Source: Marisa cornuarietis (lineage: Eukaryota; Mollusca; Gastropoda; Architaenioglossa; Ampullariidae). From it: DNA of 64,000 bases. Of the stretch, positions 12,212 to 44,944 are shown in pieces. The notes under the pieces were generated by a model. That model searched no databases. It was not told where the DNA came from and worked only from the letters and a program-made list of their open reading frames with translations. Both the position numbers and the translations under genes were made by a program. The DNA is taken from positions 184,001 to 248,000 of the forward strand of contig SMMW01000147.1 in the NCBI GenBank assembly GCA_004794655.1. Reading direction: 5' to 3'. Position 1 is the stretch's first letter. Every line of letters begins with the position of its first letter.

Positions 12212-13439
12212 CTTTTGTTGAGGTCCTCGAGCGATCCTTCTTCGCGGATGCCTGGTCTTACCAAAACATCTTTGTGCTAAACACAAACCAACAAATTGTG
12301 GCTACGACACGTATAGATGGTAACCAAACATGCTTAATGTCAACATTAGTCTCTGCATATGTGTTGTATTTCTCCTTTTTTGCCCGCCAACCTGCTTGTA
12401 CTCCAAGGCAGTGTAACCTCATTGGCCAGGGGTAGCGGCCGGGAATAGCAAAGGGGAAACCCCTACCAGTGCCACGTCTCTGAGGTCGTTAAACATTTTT
12501 GTTGTTTTTTCTGAGGACAGCATGCTGTTGCAGGGAGGACAAGAAGCCGCCGTCGTCTGTAGCAATTACTAAATTTCTGTTGATAACACAATAATTTAGT
12601 ATTTATGTCTGATTTGGGGGCGCTTTAGGTCAAGGATCGATCGAGGGGAAAACCCCCCAAATCGGCTTTCATTCATCGCAGACGAAATTACTGCTACACG
12701 TACGTGTTCACCAAATCAGTTTTGAACAGTTAAGAGTAACTTTTGATGCTTCTTTAAAATTTGACATCTATGCTGACAATAAATGAAATTTCGCTTGTGT
12801 TTAGTTGGGCGAGTGGGATGTACATGTCTCACGAATGGTCTTAGTTACTTAAACACAAGATCCCTTTTTTTTAAATCTAGCTTGCATTTTGTTACGATGA
12901 ACCACTTGCCTTATCTTGTAACTAGAACTTAATTGTTCTGTTTTCATTTTTTAATTAAGCACACTTCCTAAACAGTCCCTTTTGCACAGTTATACAATTG
13001 GCCAACCTTGGAATATGAAATTTGGCAGCAAAGTTCATTCACAGGAATAGCAAATGTTTGGTTGGTGTAGGTTGCATCATAGAAATGGTTATTTTGCTGT
13101 TCTATTAAGGATGGTTCCAATAAAAGGGGGAAAAGGAATCAACTTCGCAAATTGCGACCTACCTCTACAATGTGCAGAAAACTTACAACATAATTTGAGA
13201 AAAACTGAAAGACAGAGGCGGAAGGAGTAAGCAAGTCTTGTGGACCTGGAACTACCGCAAATTTTATCACCCTCTCCTTCCTTCACTACAAACTCCCCCC
13301 CACCCTTTTTTTAAAATATATCTGCTCGACAAAATGCTCAGTGCACTTAAGTTGACAGCCTGTCAGAGATTGACCTTAACTTGAGTACCATGCACTTTAC
13401 CAGGCATCACACATGCAATTGTATACAATGAAAAGGTCC
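12212..13439. other. Intergenic gap between the Death-domain gene and the SMARCC 3' end
   Basis: This holds the presumed promoter of the Death-domain gene, immediately right of its start at 12211, and the region downstream of SMARCC. No TATA box at a convincing distance was seen. GC-richer segments near 12380-12670 might be old repeats. The two genes are in the same orientation. Nothing else was recognised. Confidence 0.5.
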
Positions 13440-15126
13440 AGATCATATCAAATACAATTTATTATATTCAGACACTTCCACATTACAATGGCAATTCAAC
13501 GAATGGGCCGGGATACTTTCTTAACTAAATAAGCTATTTGAACAAATAAAAAGAAAATGAAGTAAAACATTTCTGATCATAAACGTTTGAAAAAGATGGT
13601 AGTGTGTGGAAGGATGCAAACAAAATATACCAACAATTATTTCTAAAGACAAAACTGACTCACAAATGAGGCATGGAGTATATAAGGTATCAATGTTGTC
13701 AAAGTAGAATGGAGAGTAAAATAACTGTTTCAAATGAAAAATCTCATTAATTGTAACAGGGCTGCCTTTAGCGGAGCAATTTGCCACTAACAGATATTGT
13801 TGGAAATGCTAACCACAGACAAGAAGATTACAAGAGTTTTCATGACCAAGATGCCAGACCAGGCATTCAGATATTTATATAGCATTCATCTACATCCATT
13901 AGTGTGAACACATTATGCAGCACACTTTCACAAAGATGTTTAAAAATGGTCTTACAAGCTACCTCTAATGAAGTGAAAATACGAAGTGGAATAACATGCA
14001 AACACCATCACACCTAGCACAGACACAAAGTTGCTAACTTCTTACCAGTGCTAAAATTACAGATAAGCTTGCTGAAACAAATATCTTCTTCCACATTTCT
14101 TCCCTGAAAGCTAATATTTTGTCATTGCTTGTTATCAAATCTTGTGAGGTCATGTATAAAATCATGACACTAATAATTAAAGCAGTTTTTTGACATCGAG
14201 ATCACAATATAAATGCAAGTACCTTGAGGTGCACTTGTATAAAACCCTCAATAATTTTATGTGGACGTCCGAAAAACCTCAAAGAATTTTAAATGAGGAT
14301 CTAAAAATCATTACATATTAAGAAACACTGTTCTAAAATCTTACCAACTTTATTCAATCATGAATTGTTACACAATTTTCTACAGTAAAACAGGAAAAGG
14401 ATCTTTTCTACAATGGTTTTCATTTCAAAGTTCATCCAGCAGGCCTTCAAAGACAATTCTCCACAAATGAAAATCAGGCTGAAATTTTCCATCAAGCAGT
14501 CATTTGGTTACCACCATCACAACCTCTCTCCAAAAAAGTTACATCTCTCTGATTGAATTTTTCTTTTTATACCAGGCAACAATATTTAAATCTAAAATAG
14601 GCAGGTTCTGTGTCCAAGAAATGTAAGACAACATACATGTAGAACATGTTGAGATTCAATAAACATTTTATTTTTAACCATAGAAATGGAAATGTTCTGA
14701 GCTCTACCTTTTTCATTGTTCTTGGCATCCCATAAGCCAGCGACTATCAGAGACTCTCTGCCTGTGTCAACATTCGAGATTAACTGAATCATAGCAATCT
14801 TACTACAGCTGAGTTAAAAAGATGAAGGCAGCTTTACCTCGGCTATCCCAATCCAGATATACACCAGCTCTGCCCCATTAAAGTGGTTGTAAGATTTCCA
14901 GACAAAAACAGCTGTTAGCACATCTGAAAAATGCTTCTGATAAAGCAACAAGCCATTCTATAACATACACACAGCCTTCTACCTCCTTTGTACACATCTT
15001 CACTACTTTGCAATTGCTCTGGTAACAAGCAAGAGCACCAACATAGTCTTTGCGTCTGTATTTCAAACATGTTCAATGTGCCAGTCAAGATGAAACGGAT
15101 ACAAATGAGGAAGCATGTGACATAAG
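13440..15126 (-). other. Probable 3' UTR of SMARCC
   Basis: It runs from the stop codon at 15127 down to a canonical AATAAA (minus strand, 13463-13458). It is AT-rich with no coding potential. The extent is inferred only from that signal; other AATAAA-like hexamers could be used earlier. Confidence 0.45.
13458..13463 (-). terminator. Candidate polyadenylation signal AATAAA for SMARCC
   Basis: TTTATT on the plus strand is AATAAA on the minus strand, about 1.7 kb after the proposed SMARCC stop. Cleavage would then fall near 13440. Hexamers of this kind are common in AT-rich DNA, so it is only a candidate. Confidence 0.4.
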
Positions 15127-35288
<20,162 letters not shown>

Positions 35289-35487
35289 TTTAGCTCTTTT
35301 GTATGGCGTGGTTAGTTCCGCACTCAAACACTCGTCAGTATTTTCTAATTATTTCTTTATGATTACACCATGTAAAAATTCTATTTTAAAAGTAACTTCT
35401 ATGTTCTCGGTGTATCTCTTTTTATAAAAGTGTTGGGCTTAATTACACTATTTACTGCGATCTAACCACCACGTCAAGAAAGCCATC
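35289..35487. promoter_or_regulatory. Bidirectional promoter between SMARCC and COPZ
   Basis: Only 199 bp separate the two start codons, which point away from each other. The region must therefore contain both 5' UTRs and both transcription start sites. A TATAAAAG box at 35423-35430 sits about 58 bp before the COPZ ATG, at a fitting distance for COPZ transcription. No matching TATA box was seen toward SMARCC. The region is AT-rich and not a CpG island by eye. Confidence 0.75.
35423..35430 (+). promoter_or_regulatory. Candidate TATA box (TATAAAAG) for COPZ
   Basis: TATAAAAG on the plus strand, 58 bp upstream of the COPZ start codon. It would place transcription start near 35455 and give a 5' UTR of roughly 30 nt. 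In AT-rich DNA such a match can occur by chance. Confidence 0.4.
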
Positions 35488-38400
35488 ATGGACGGAGGAA
35501 TACTAGTAAGTGTACGGAACAAGCTTGTAAGACTACGATGTTACTTTTCTTTTAAGCAAAGAAGATATTGCGGGTGTTATCCTATTATAAGTAGTTAACT
35601 GTCAAATCCTATAAGATCTTATAGAAAATCGTACTCTGTTTGTGTCATCGAAAATAGCTTCTGCTAAAGGATACTGTCTGTATCTGTAACTGTAGTGATC
35701 TTATGATTTCGGGTACCGTGTAAGGTAAATTAGCAGCCTGCTAAGCGCACACATCTTTATGTATATAAGATTTTGAATTGTGTTTTTCTGTTGAAAAATC
35801 TAATACTTTAATGTATGTTTGTGATTCAGATTATGTTAACAGGTCGTAGACACGTTGATACTCTTTAGCGGCTTAGGTGTTCGTTGGGAGAGCAAGTGAT
35901 GGGAATGCGAATTTTTTTCATAGCAGTCTGTACGACGCAATATCGTTTAATTGATAACAAATGTTAAACTAAGTAAATAATATACGGTGAAGAATTTATG
36001 AACCATTCAACTTAGAGTTCTCCAGCCTTTCCACATTAACTGGGACTTTCAGTCTTCGACCATTTGACAAAACATTTTAAAAAGCATAAAACCGTTGATC
36101 CTCACACAAGGAAACATCCCCAAACTGAATTAGAGACAATTTTTTGCATGTCTAGCGCAATAAACATTTTACACTTACAGGTACATCACTTGCAGGCAGA
36201 AAAATAAGACCGTGAGGCTCAAATGGCTATTTATAACATGTTTGTATGGTAATGCTTAGCCGTTACATAATGATAGATAATGTTAAATTCACACTTGCAT
36301 CACCCATTAAATAGAAGTTTCTTATAATATTTCTGTTGTATTCTTGATTACTAGGAGCCGTCATTGTATTCTATCAAGGCTTTGGCAATTCTAGATAACG
36401 ATGGCAACAGGTTATTTGCTAAGGTAAGTAGAACTACTTTAGGGGAACCTCATACTATAGAACCTTTTCACAAAGGTCACAAAAACATTTTCTGGGGTCA
36501 CTATCTTAGATAAGACCTGCAACATAATTTGCTTTATAAATGTCATCTCTATTACAACTTCCTCCCCATCATTTAGCATCCAAGCCTAGTGGTGAATGGG
36601 AAGGTGGGTGGTGCAATGGTGAAAGTGCTGATGTCCAAACTGAGAGGTGCACCGGTTCAATACCCGTGTAGCACAGCTCACTTCCCCTAGTCGACCCAGC
36701 TGGCAGGAATGTGTATGTGACGCCAAAGAGGGTTGGAAAAGGTAAGGCAGTGAGGGAGAGGAGATGGGCCCTGCTTTTGTGTAAAGCTGGCCCTGAGAAA
36801 AGTAAGGTCTCCAACACCTCACTCCCTAATGACCTAGAAAAAAGTATGAGAGGACCTTAACCTTTACTTTTTACCTTAGTGGTAACCACATTGCTATCAG
36901 TGGTAGTTTCTTTTTGCCCCATCACTGAACCTTTTGTACCTTGCTTTGTTAACAACCGTGGGAATGAATAAATAAAAGTTCTTTTAGAGCTGTACTCTTT
37001 TATTTAATGGTCTTGGACTTTCTTGAGTAATGTCTGGGCTGGTATGACACCTCAGTGTGAGACTATGTGTGTGTGTGTGTGTGTGAAATTACTTGGCCAC
37101 GTAATATCATGTTTCTTTGGGAATTGTTGAGTATACCTCTGTTACAGTATTATGATGAGACATTTCCGACAGCAAAAGAACAGAAAGCTTTTGAAAAGAA
37201 CTTGTTCAACAAGACTCACAGAGCTAATGGTATGGACCATTCACTGCATAGGGGGGAAAAAATTAAGAAAAGGTGGGGGAAAGGAGGGAAATTAAAAGAG
37301 TGATGGTGATAAAAGCTGAATAGATGATTACAAAAAAAAGACCACTGTGAAAGCTAACTTCATATTTATATTTGTGTATTGAGCTGTTATGCTTTTTATG
37401 GTGTTGCCTTGAGGATTTGTGTATTGAGATATCGTGCTAGCTTTTAAAATGGTAGTAAACATTTTTATGCATTTAAGTATTATGAAATGTTCTTTTTGCC
37501 TTGAGGATTTGTAAAAAAATGCTGGGAACATTTGTATGATGTCTGTTTCAGCTGAGATTGTCATGTTTGAAGGAATGACATGTGTATATCGCAGCAATGT
37601 CGACTTGTTTTTCTATGTGGTTGGTTCTTCTCAGGAAAATGAAGTAAGATGTTTTTTTTTAAGTAATGATACTAAAACCAACAATTGGCATTTTCCTGGT
37701 CACACCTTTTTTATTATGTTTTTGAATGATGCAATTTTATGTGTAATATTTTAAATGCTGGTAATGTTTTATGTGCACCTGCTTTTAACCTGTTGTTACT
37801 TTATATAGCATGGTAAAATGTTTAACTCATTTTCTGCAGCAGTACTGTGGAACACATTATGGGCTCACAAAGATAAGTGTTAATCAAAGGAAAATGTTAA
37901 CATCATTATCATAGTGAAATTTGAGTGCTTTTTTTTTTGGCTGGCTAGGGCTATTTCCCTTCTATTAAACGAAATTAACTGGTTGATTCATTGACCTTGA
38001 CCCTTAAAACATCTGTAGATTGACCTTGACCCTTTCTTAACAAAATCTGTAATGTTTTTCTTAAATAAAAACGTGTTTTTTATTTAACTTTTTTTTGTCC
38101 GCAGCTTATTCTAGCTAGTGTCTTGAATGCCTTCTATGACTCAGTCAGCCAGATTCTGAGGAAAAATGTTGAGAAGCGGGCATTGCTTGACAATATGGAT
38201 GCCATCTTTCTAGCAGCTGATGAAATATGTGATGGCGGGTCAGAAAGTTTTTTTTTTAATCTTTTGTTGACAATCATGGTATAAACATTAATTCAAATTA
38301 ATTTGTTTATTTCCTTGTGCGATCAATCGTATTAAATAAAAAGTCATTCAGAGTCATCATAAATGTGTCACCAAAGACTATGTGCTGTCACCATTATAGT

Positions 38401-41400
38401 GTGATGACATTGCTATTGAATTAATGTAGTTTTATTGTATGGTACAAGCCTCAGTGTAGTACAAATATTTCAAAAGAATTAGAAAGTCAGCCTCATCTAG
38501 TTCCTGAGAGTGGTCTTAGATTGTAACTTCTCTGTTTTCTTAATTCATGCTTATGATGCACGTAACTGAAGGCAAGATTTTTATTATTTTAAGATGTTGG
38601 CACATTTAGTAGAAAGTGGTCAGGGAGCATTATAGTTGTCACCAACACAATGATAACCAACTGTCCTGGTTTCGTATCTTGTCTTAAGCATGCTGGTCTT
38701 CCTCTTTATATGGCACATGTTTTGTCATGAAATAACTTAAGTTTCTGGTCCACCATAAAACACCATGTTCCCAGCTCTAGTTCACTAATCTTCTGTTGGC
38801 AGTAATTTATTCTGCAGTATCCCATGGCATAAACATCTGGATAGGTTTTTAAACTTCACACGAGATGACATTGGCCAACTAAAACAGGCTGTTATATGTA
38901 CTTTTTTCCAGTTTTGTTGGAATTTTAAAGACTGTTTTATTCTTTTATAGAGAGAGATTGTTTTATTAAAAATGAAAATGCTAATAAGATGCATGACGTT
39001 GACACAAAGTAATTTTGTTTTCAGGATATTGTTAGAAGCTGACCCCAATGCTGTTGTTCAGAAAGTTGCAATCAGAAATGAGGACATTCCACTTGGGGAG
39101 CAGACTGTTGCCCAGGTAGTGTTGACAAGACATGATGTAAATAAATATACAGGCCTTTTGGGACTGGACACATTTGTAGTTTTCTGGTCCTGATTATTTT
39201 CTAATCACTTAACATTGATGATTGTGTTTGCCACATTTCCATTCTGTTTTAAATGCACTTGGTGAATCGGTCTAGGGAGGGGTTGTTTTCCTAAATGACC
39301 AGAAAAATATTTCAGAATTTGTTTGTACTGGAGGCAGACATGGTAGACTGCCAGGAACCACTGTCTCCAGACATGAAATAGTTATGTATTGTTCATCAGG
39401 CAGCTGCTGAATATCACTCACCATTTTTCTCTGAACGCAATGTAGAGCTGGTTAATTATTTTGGTGGACCAGTTTACTTCTAGTCTAAGAACTTGGAGAG
39501 ATTTTGGACGTTAGCCATGTACCTAGTTCATGCTATAGTTAGTCACATGCCCTAATGTTAAGAAATAAAATTATTTCAATAATTTTGTCCCAAAAGTTAA
39601 GCAAGTATTGCCAAAAATACAGCACTGAAGAGATTCAATTTCTTTGATTTTAAATGCTTTTCCCATTTTTCTGTAAACCAGTTAACTAAGAAGCTAGAGG
39701 TAAGTTGGCTGTTTGGATTATCCAGAGGAGATATACCATTTCCTAAAATAAAAAGCACCTGTTTGGGATTATGGAACTCTTATTACTTTAGAATTGAAGG
39801 ATCTTCATCTGTTTTCTGGTAACTTACATGTGCTGGATGGCTGCCAAAAGTAAGGCTAGCTAAATTATGAGTGGTTTCCATTATTCCTTGATTTGGGTCT
39901 TAGGAAGGGAGATAATTAACATCGAGGAACAGGCATACGGAATGGGTTTTCTTCTTCGTACTGTACCAGACGACATGACTATAAGGAGATATCACCCTCC
40001 AGCTACCCAAATCCAGCTGGCACACTTGCCTCACAAACGCTAGAGCACAGCTCAGCCCCCACCGAGTGCAGGCGAGTGAGCCTCGGCTGCATTTGGAACT
40101 CAGATGCCTGGCACAACCTCGTTGACGACCCAGGCAGCTCACTTGGACCTCATGGAGACCCCAGGTATTGCGGCGGGCAGGGTGCGGCCAGGAAGCGTTG
40201 GCAGGATTGGTCCTACTGCCAGGCTCGCGAACGGGACGGGCCAAAGGAAAGAGCTCCATCCATTCGAGAGCTATAGACATACTTTCATCAGCTTCGCCTC
40301 CTATTCACCCCTACACTCCCACTCATCAAGTCGGGGTGTCACTGCGGACCCATCGGGCCCAGTGGGAGACTTTTCAGACCACAGATCCATGAGTCTATTC
40401 AGTCATCAGCGAGGGACTGAGACTGACTTTTGAGACGGACCACTGTGTTCTCTGTCGCCAGGCCTGGCAGAGTGCCTTACAAGAAAGAGTTGTCATGGTA
40501 TTGTCAGACAACTCAGCAGCAGTCTCGTATTTATGGCGTCAAGGGGCACCCTGTCACCCGAACTGTGCCTGCTAGTCTGGAGAATGCTATGGTGGTGCCT
40601 AGACTAGGGGATTTCGCTGAGGGCTCGTCACATTCCGGGGAGACTCAATGTGATAGCAGACGCACTGAGCAGGAAGGGTAGGTACTTCACTCATATTGGT
40701 CTCTGCATCCGGCCACTTTTCAGCAGATGTGTCAGGTTTTCTTTCGACCCCTGGTAGACCTGTTTGCTACCAGGGGGAAAAAACAAGCTGCCAACATTTG
40801 TGTCTTCAGTGCCAGATCCTTGGGCCTGGGCAGTGGATGCCTTGTCTCAGGATTGGGACTGTCTTCTGGCTTATGCCTTTCCCCTGTCATTGCTTCTTCC
40901 CAAGGTGTTGGCGAAGATCCGGGGGCCCAATGACAAGGTCCTTTTGGTGGCACCCCTGAATTGGTGCAGGTCCTGGAGTTCGGAGTTGGCAGATCTGTTT
41001 ACGGTCATACCAAGGAAACTTCCAGCTCTCTGGAAGTTACTGAAACAGCCTCTCTCCCAGATCTTTCACCCGGCGCCAGTCGCCCTGAACCTTCACGCCT
41101 GGGTGTTATCAAACACTCCATCCGAGGCAGTGACTTCTCTGGTGAGGCAGTGGCTCGCATTGCTGCCGCTCGAAGGCCCTCCACTATAAAGGTGTACGAA
41201 GGTAAATGGAGAGTTTTTCAGAGGTGGAGGAGAGACCAAAACTCAAGCTGACTGATAGGTCACCGGCGAGGGTCCCAGATTTCCTCCTTTGGCTGTTTCA
41301 CTCTAGATCTCTGACACCCATCACCATCAAGGGCTATAAAGCTATGCTGTCTGACACTTTCAGACATCTAGGCCTGTGGGATGTGAGGTCGAACAGAGAC

Positions 41401-44073
41401 ATTTCTGCCTTACTGGCTAACCTCTCCCTAACTAGACTGGTGACCCGCTCTCTTTTTTCCCACATGGAACCTGGGTTGGGTCCTGAAGTTTCTGATCTCC
41501 GAGGTCTTTGAACCCTTGACTAGGGCATCCTTCAAGCTGCTTACTTGGAAGACCTCTTTTTGGTCGCCATGGCCACAGCAGCCAGGGTGTAGGAGATTCA
41601 TACCTTTCCAGTAGACCCCTCTTATTTACAGTTTAGAGGGGATGGATCTGTGTCCCTGCTTATCCACCCAGGATTCTTGGCTAAGAACAGGCTACCTACC
41701 CTGGGACCACAGGAGGTTGTCATTCAGCCTCTCCCTAGAAGGGGGGATAGGGACATGGATAGACTTCAGGACCCTGTCAGAGTGCTAAGGATCTTATTAA
41801 GAGATCTGCACCTTTCAGGAAAGGTCTGTCCAGATTGTTTTTACCGTTGAGGCAGGGCAAATCAGTTATTTTGGCCCAGACAATAGCAGCCTGGATAAAA
41901 GGGGTTATCAAAGCAGCCTATGTAGCACTTTCCCTTTCAGCAGCCATATTGTTGCCGGCCATGGCTCATATGGTCAGAGCAGTAGCAGCTAGCTTAGCCT
42001 TTTCCAGTAACATAGCATTATCTGATACTATCAAAGCGTTTGGATGGAGGTCTGAGTCTACCTTTTGTAGATTCTACATTAGAGACTTAGCCCCACATGT
42101 GGACTCCTTACACGCTATCCGTAATAACAGCTATCGGTAGCGTCTCGGCGGCTCAGCACATGGCAGGTGGTTTGGCCTGCTTGGCCGCGGGCGCATAGAC
42201 ATGAGATGGCGCTTGTGGCGGCCTCCCAGCTTATGGCCTGGCTGGATTTGGGGTAGGTAATAATTTTGTTTGTTTTCAGTTCTTAGGAACTGGTTGAAAG
42301 GGGGAACACTCCCTCCACCTTTTATTTAGTCTCCTTATAGTCATGTCATCTGGTACAGTACGAAGAAGAAATATCATTTTGGGTGGTAAAATTTCTTTCT
42401 TCGAGTGCTTACCAGATGACATGACAGCTAGCTCCCTCCCGCCTCCACGCAGTGGGGTTAGTGCTCACTAGTGGGGCAGGCAGGGGTGGGGGTGGGAGCT
42501 GTGCTCTAGTGTTTGTGAGGCACGTGTTTCTTGCTTTGCAAATGTGCCAGCTGGATTTGTTTAGCTGGAGGGTGGTATCTCCTTATAGTCATGTCTTCTG
42601 GTAAGTACTTGAAGAAAGAAATTTACCACCAAAAATGGTATTTTGAGAAAGGTAGAATAGGGGGTCTTAGCAAGAAATTTGAATCACAAACTTCCCCCTT
42701 CCCCTAGTCAGACTGCTAATGGCCAATAGAATGCAATTGCTTTAAATGGCTAATAACCATTTTTTAAAAACCCATACACCTAACTAAAGTTATACTGCAG
42801 ACATTTGCACATTATAATGAGGGTGGTATGTGCACTTTGTTCTTTATACATTCTTGTATGAAGAATGTTTTTATTCATGCCATATGTTGTTCTTAGCTTT
42901 TTCTCAATTGCCAGCTCAACTGTAGACAATATCTATGGTAGTTAATTGAAATCAGAAGCTGGTCTTGTTTCCTTGAAAAGAGGATTTTTACCCTTTCTTT
43001 TATCCCCATTGCACGCTCTCGGTCCCTTTTGCTAAAAGGTTTTGCACACACATTAAAAAACCCCTGATTGCTTATAAGCAGGTATGTTGCTGGTTGTGGG
43101 GGTTTCTTTAAAGTATATTTTGTTGTAAACTCTTCTGTTATTTTAAAGCCAGTTGTTTGGGCAGTTGCAAGCTTTTGGTGCATTTACCACATGTATCTTA
43201 AGTTTTATATAAAAAGTATTTCAAAATATATATTTTTTAAAAATCTATTTACAAAGTAGGGAAGAAAAAAGCAATGAATAGTAAGTACTCCTGACAGAAT
43301 ATTGAAAATGCTAGTAACTGAAAGTAATTTGCGGTTTATGTCTTAGGTGGTGGTTTTTGGTCATGAAATTTGTGTGATCTGGTGGTGGGTTTGGAAAACT
43401 GCTTCATAATTACCCGAACTTACTTCTGTAATAGAAATTGTTTAAATTGGCTTTTGATGGTTTACTATCAATGCTGAAAGTTCTTGGTTTTGCCATGGAA
43501 ATGATCATGTGGGAGTTGCAAAAAGATGATTTGGGCAATGCATGGCATACCAAACACAACTGTTTTTTTTATAATCTGCATCATGTAACATGGAGTTCAA
43601 CAAGGAAAAGAGAATGTGATGGGGGAAAAGAGGATAATGTGCTTCTAGGTTTCGTGCATTGTTTAGTGCTTTCTCCTTGTGAGAAATTAAAAAACAAAAA
43701 GTTGGCTAGCTTTACAGTGCATAGAAAGGCATTCATGGCGAATCGATGTTTGAGTACTAGTACCTTTCATAGGATTCATATTGGTGAAATCTACAAGTCC
43801 ATGTATGTAGTCTGGAACTGAGGGGAGACAACTTGTGTGAGGTTTTTTGCACGTGCGACCATCATTGCAGTTCAATTGCTGAACCCCTGACAAGCATACA
43901 TACCTGAGAAGTTAGCATTTTTCCCACTTTGGTTTACATAGTAAGTAAATAAATGTTGTGCCAAAGTATGCTGTCACCCTTCTCGTATTCAGTGATCTTA
44001 AAAATCTATTTTTTTTTTCTGTCAGGTTCTTCAGTCAGCCAAAGAACAGATCAAGTGGTCATTGTTAAAATGA
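35488..44073 (+). CDS. COPZ1: Coatomer subunit zeta (COPZ1 orthologue), 7 exons, 177 aa
   Basis: Small subunit of the COPI vesicle coat; pairs with gamma-COP in the F-subcomplex and works in Golgi-to-ER and intra-Golgi transport in the cytosol. Exons: 35488-35505, 36355-36423, 37148-37229, 37552-37643, 38105-38238, 39025-39115 and 44026-44073. All introns are GT/AG and in phase; 534 nt in total, 177 residues, the same length as human COPZ1. The longin-type fold is evident: [78 protein letters not shown] and [20 protein letters not shown]. It ends with EQIKWSLLK. The first exon holds only six codons (MDGGIL). The 4.9-kb last intron contains a DIRS-like element. Confidence 0.96.
36600..36850 (+). 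repeat. tRNA-derived SINE-like repeat, family A
   Basis: A B-box-like GGTTCAATACC lies at 36653-36663, preceded by GGTGCAATGGTGAAAGTGCTG, which is A-box-like. The body shares CTTCCCCTAGTCGACCCAGCTGGC and GGAATGTGTA with 1640-1690. The 3' part (GTTGGAAAAGGTAAGGCAGTGAG) resembles 53475-53510. It is inserted in COPZ intron 2. Confidence 0.7.
40764..42140 (+). pseudogene. DIRS-type tyrosine recombinase (YR), broken
   Basis: Frames read [79 protein letters not shown] and, intact from 41835, [15 protein letters not shown] and [17 protein letters not shown]. The HxxR motif and the nucleophilic Tyr (in CRFYIRDL) of the tyrosine-recombinase family are preserved. A frame change near 41200-41250, a stop after SDLRGL at about 41510 and another at about 41590 break it. 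DIRS elements use such a recombinase instead of a DDE integrase. Confidence 0.8.
42321..42372. repeat. Internal complementary copy of the DIRS terminus
   Basis: CTCCTTATAGTCATGTCATCTGGTACAGTACGAAGAAG is the reverse complement of the left end at 39952-39987, and it shares its core with the right end at 42577-42606. It fits the internal complementary region that DIRS elements use when rebuilding their ends during reverse transcription. Confidence 0.7.
42641..44025 (+). other. Rest of COPZ intron 6
   Basis: AT-rich intron sequence to the right of the DIRS-like element, ending with a strong T-tract acceptor TTTTTTTTTTCTGTCAG before 44026. No further gene or TE protein was recognised. Confidence 0.6.
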
Positions 44074-44497
44074 AGCATCTGAAGCCCATCCCTGCGTCAT
44101 CACGTGCATCAGCAACATCCACCAACTTTGCAATGTATTGTCCTCATCATTTGGAGGTGCAACCAAGTTGTTAAAAAAGAAAAGTGTTCACAGTTCAGGA
44201 GTACTGAAATCCACAGACTAATGTGAAATTAGCAGTGGTGTTTGTAGTCACTACTTCTGAGAGAACTATTATGCAGACGCACTGGATATAGAAGGCTGAT
44301 GGGCATCGTTGCTGCTGTCGACAGCATACAGCTTCATTACATCATTTTTAGCTAGACTCTAGCTTACTCACTCTGTCATCGTTGGGAGGTGGTTTCGTTC
44401 TTCATATGAGACTTCTGTTCACTGAAAATTGTGAGCTCTTGAGCTATAGGAGGGTGTTATATTTTCTGTTAATCATCATAAGACCTTGAGCTTGATA

Positions 44498-44503
44498 AAT
44501 AAA
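44498..44503 (+). terminator. Polyadenylation signal AATAAA of COPZ
   Basis: AATAAA 425 nt after the COPZ stop codon, in GATAAATAAACC. A second AATAAA lies at 44833-44838 and may be an alternative distal site. Confidence 0.6.
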
Positions 44504-44938
44504 CCTTTGTATTAGAATGCATTGTAAAATATGAAGAACTGTATTTCTCATATGGTCCGATGAAAGCTATTGAACTGTTTTCTACTGCTTTGCCAATTAC
44601 TCCACCTTAATCATTCATCCCTGTCAGGTGAGGGATGGGGTACAAAAATGTTTAGAAAACCAATCAATTGCTTTGAGCACACCAGTCAGTCTGAGCATTA
44701 ATGTCAGTTTCAAGTCATAAATGTTCACAGATGACTGAAAATGCAGGAAAGGGCGTGTGAAAATTATTTATCAGTAAATATTAAAAATGTACTTCAGCAG
44801 TAATATGTTTTGACTTAGTGCATGTATATATAAATAAAAATGTATCCAAATTTGTATATGAAAAAGTGAATGTGCAGAAAATAGTTGCATGCCATAGAAA
44901 TTAAGCAATAACAAAAAGTCAATACACTTTACAGCAAT

Positions 44939-44944
44939 TTTATT
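44939..44944 (-). terminator. Candidate polyadenylation signal AATAAA for the SLC17 gene
   Basis: Plus-strand TTTATT, read as AATAAA on the minus strand. It is the last such signal before the convergent COPZ 3' end. If used, it gives an SLC17 3' UTR of about 5.5 kb. Another candidate lies near 45616-45621. Confidence 0.35.

Larger units (their letters stand above)
39900..42640 (+). mobile_element. Degenerate DIRS-like retroelement in COPZ intron 6
   Basis: The element has inverted terminal sequences: left 39950-40070 and right 42470-42620 share CCAGACGACATGACTATAAG and GAGATATCACCCTCCAGCT plus AAATCCAGCTGGCAC and CACAAACGCTAGAGCACAGC. A third, inverted copy of the terminal motif at 42330-42370 behaves like the internal complementary region typical of DIRS elements. 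Inside, 40490-40545 encodes an RNase H motif ([18 protein letters not shown]), 40650-40680 the ADALSRKGR end, and 40960-42140 a tyrosine recombinase. The reverse-transcriptase core is largely missing. Stops and frameshifts abound, so it is inactive. Confidence 0.8.
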
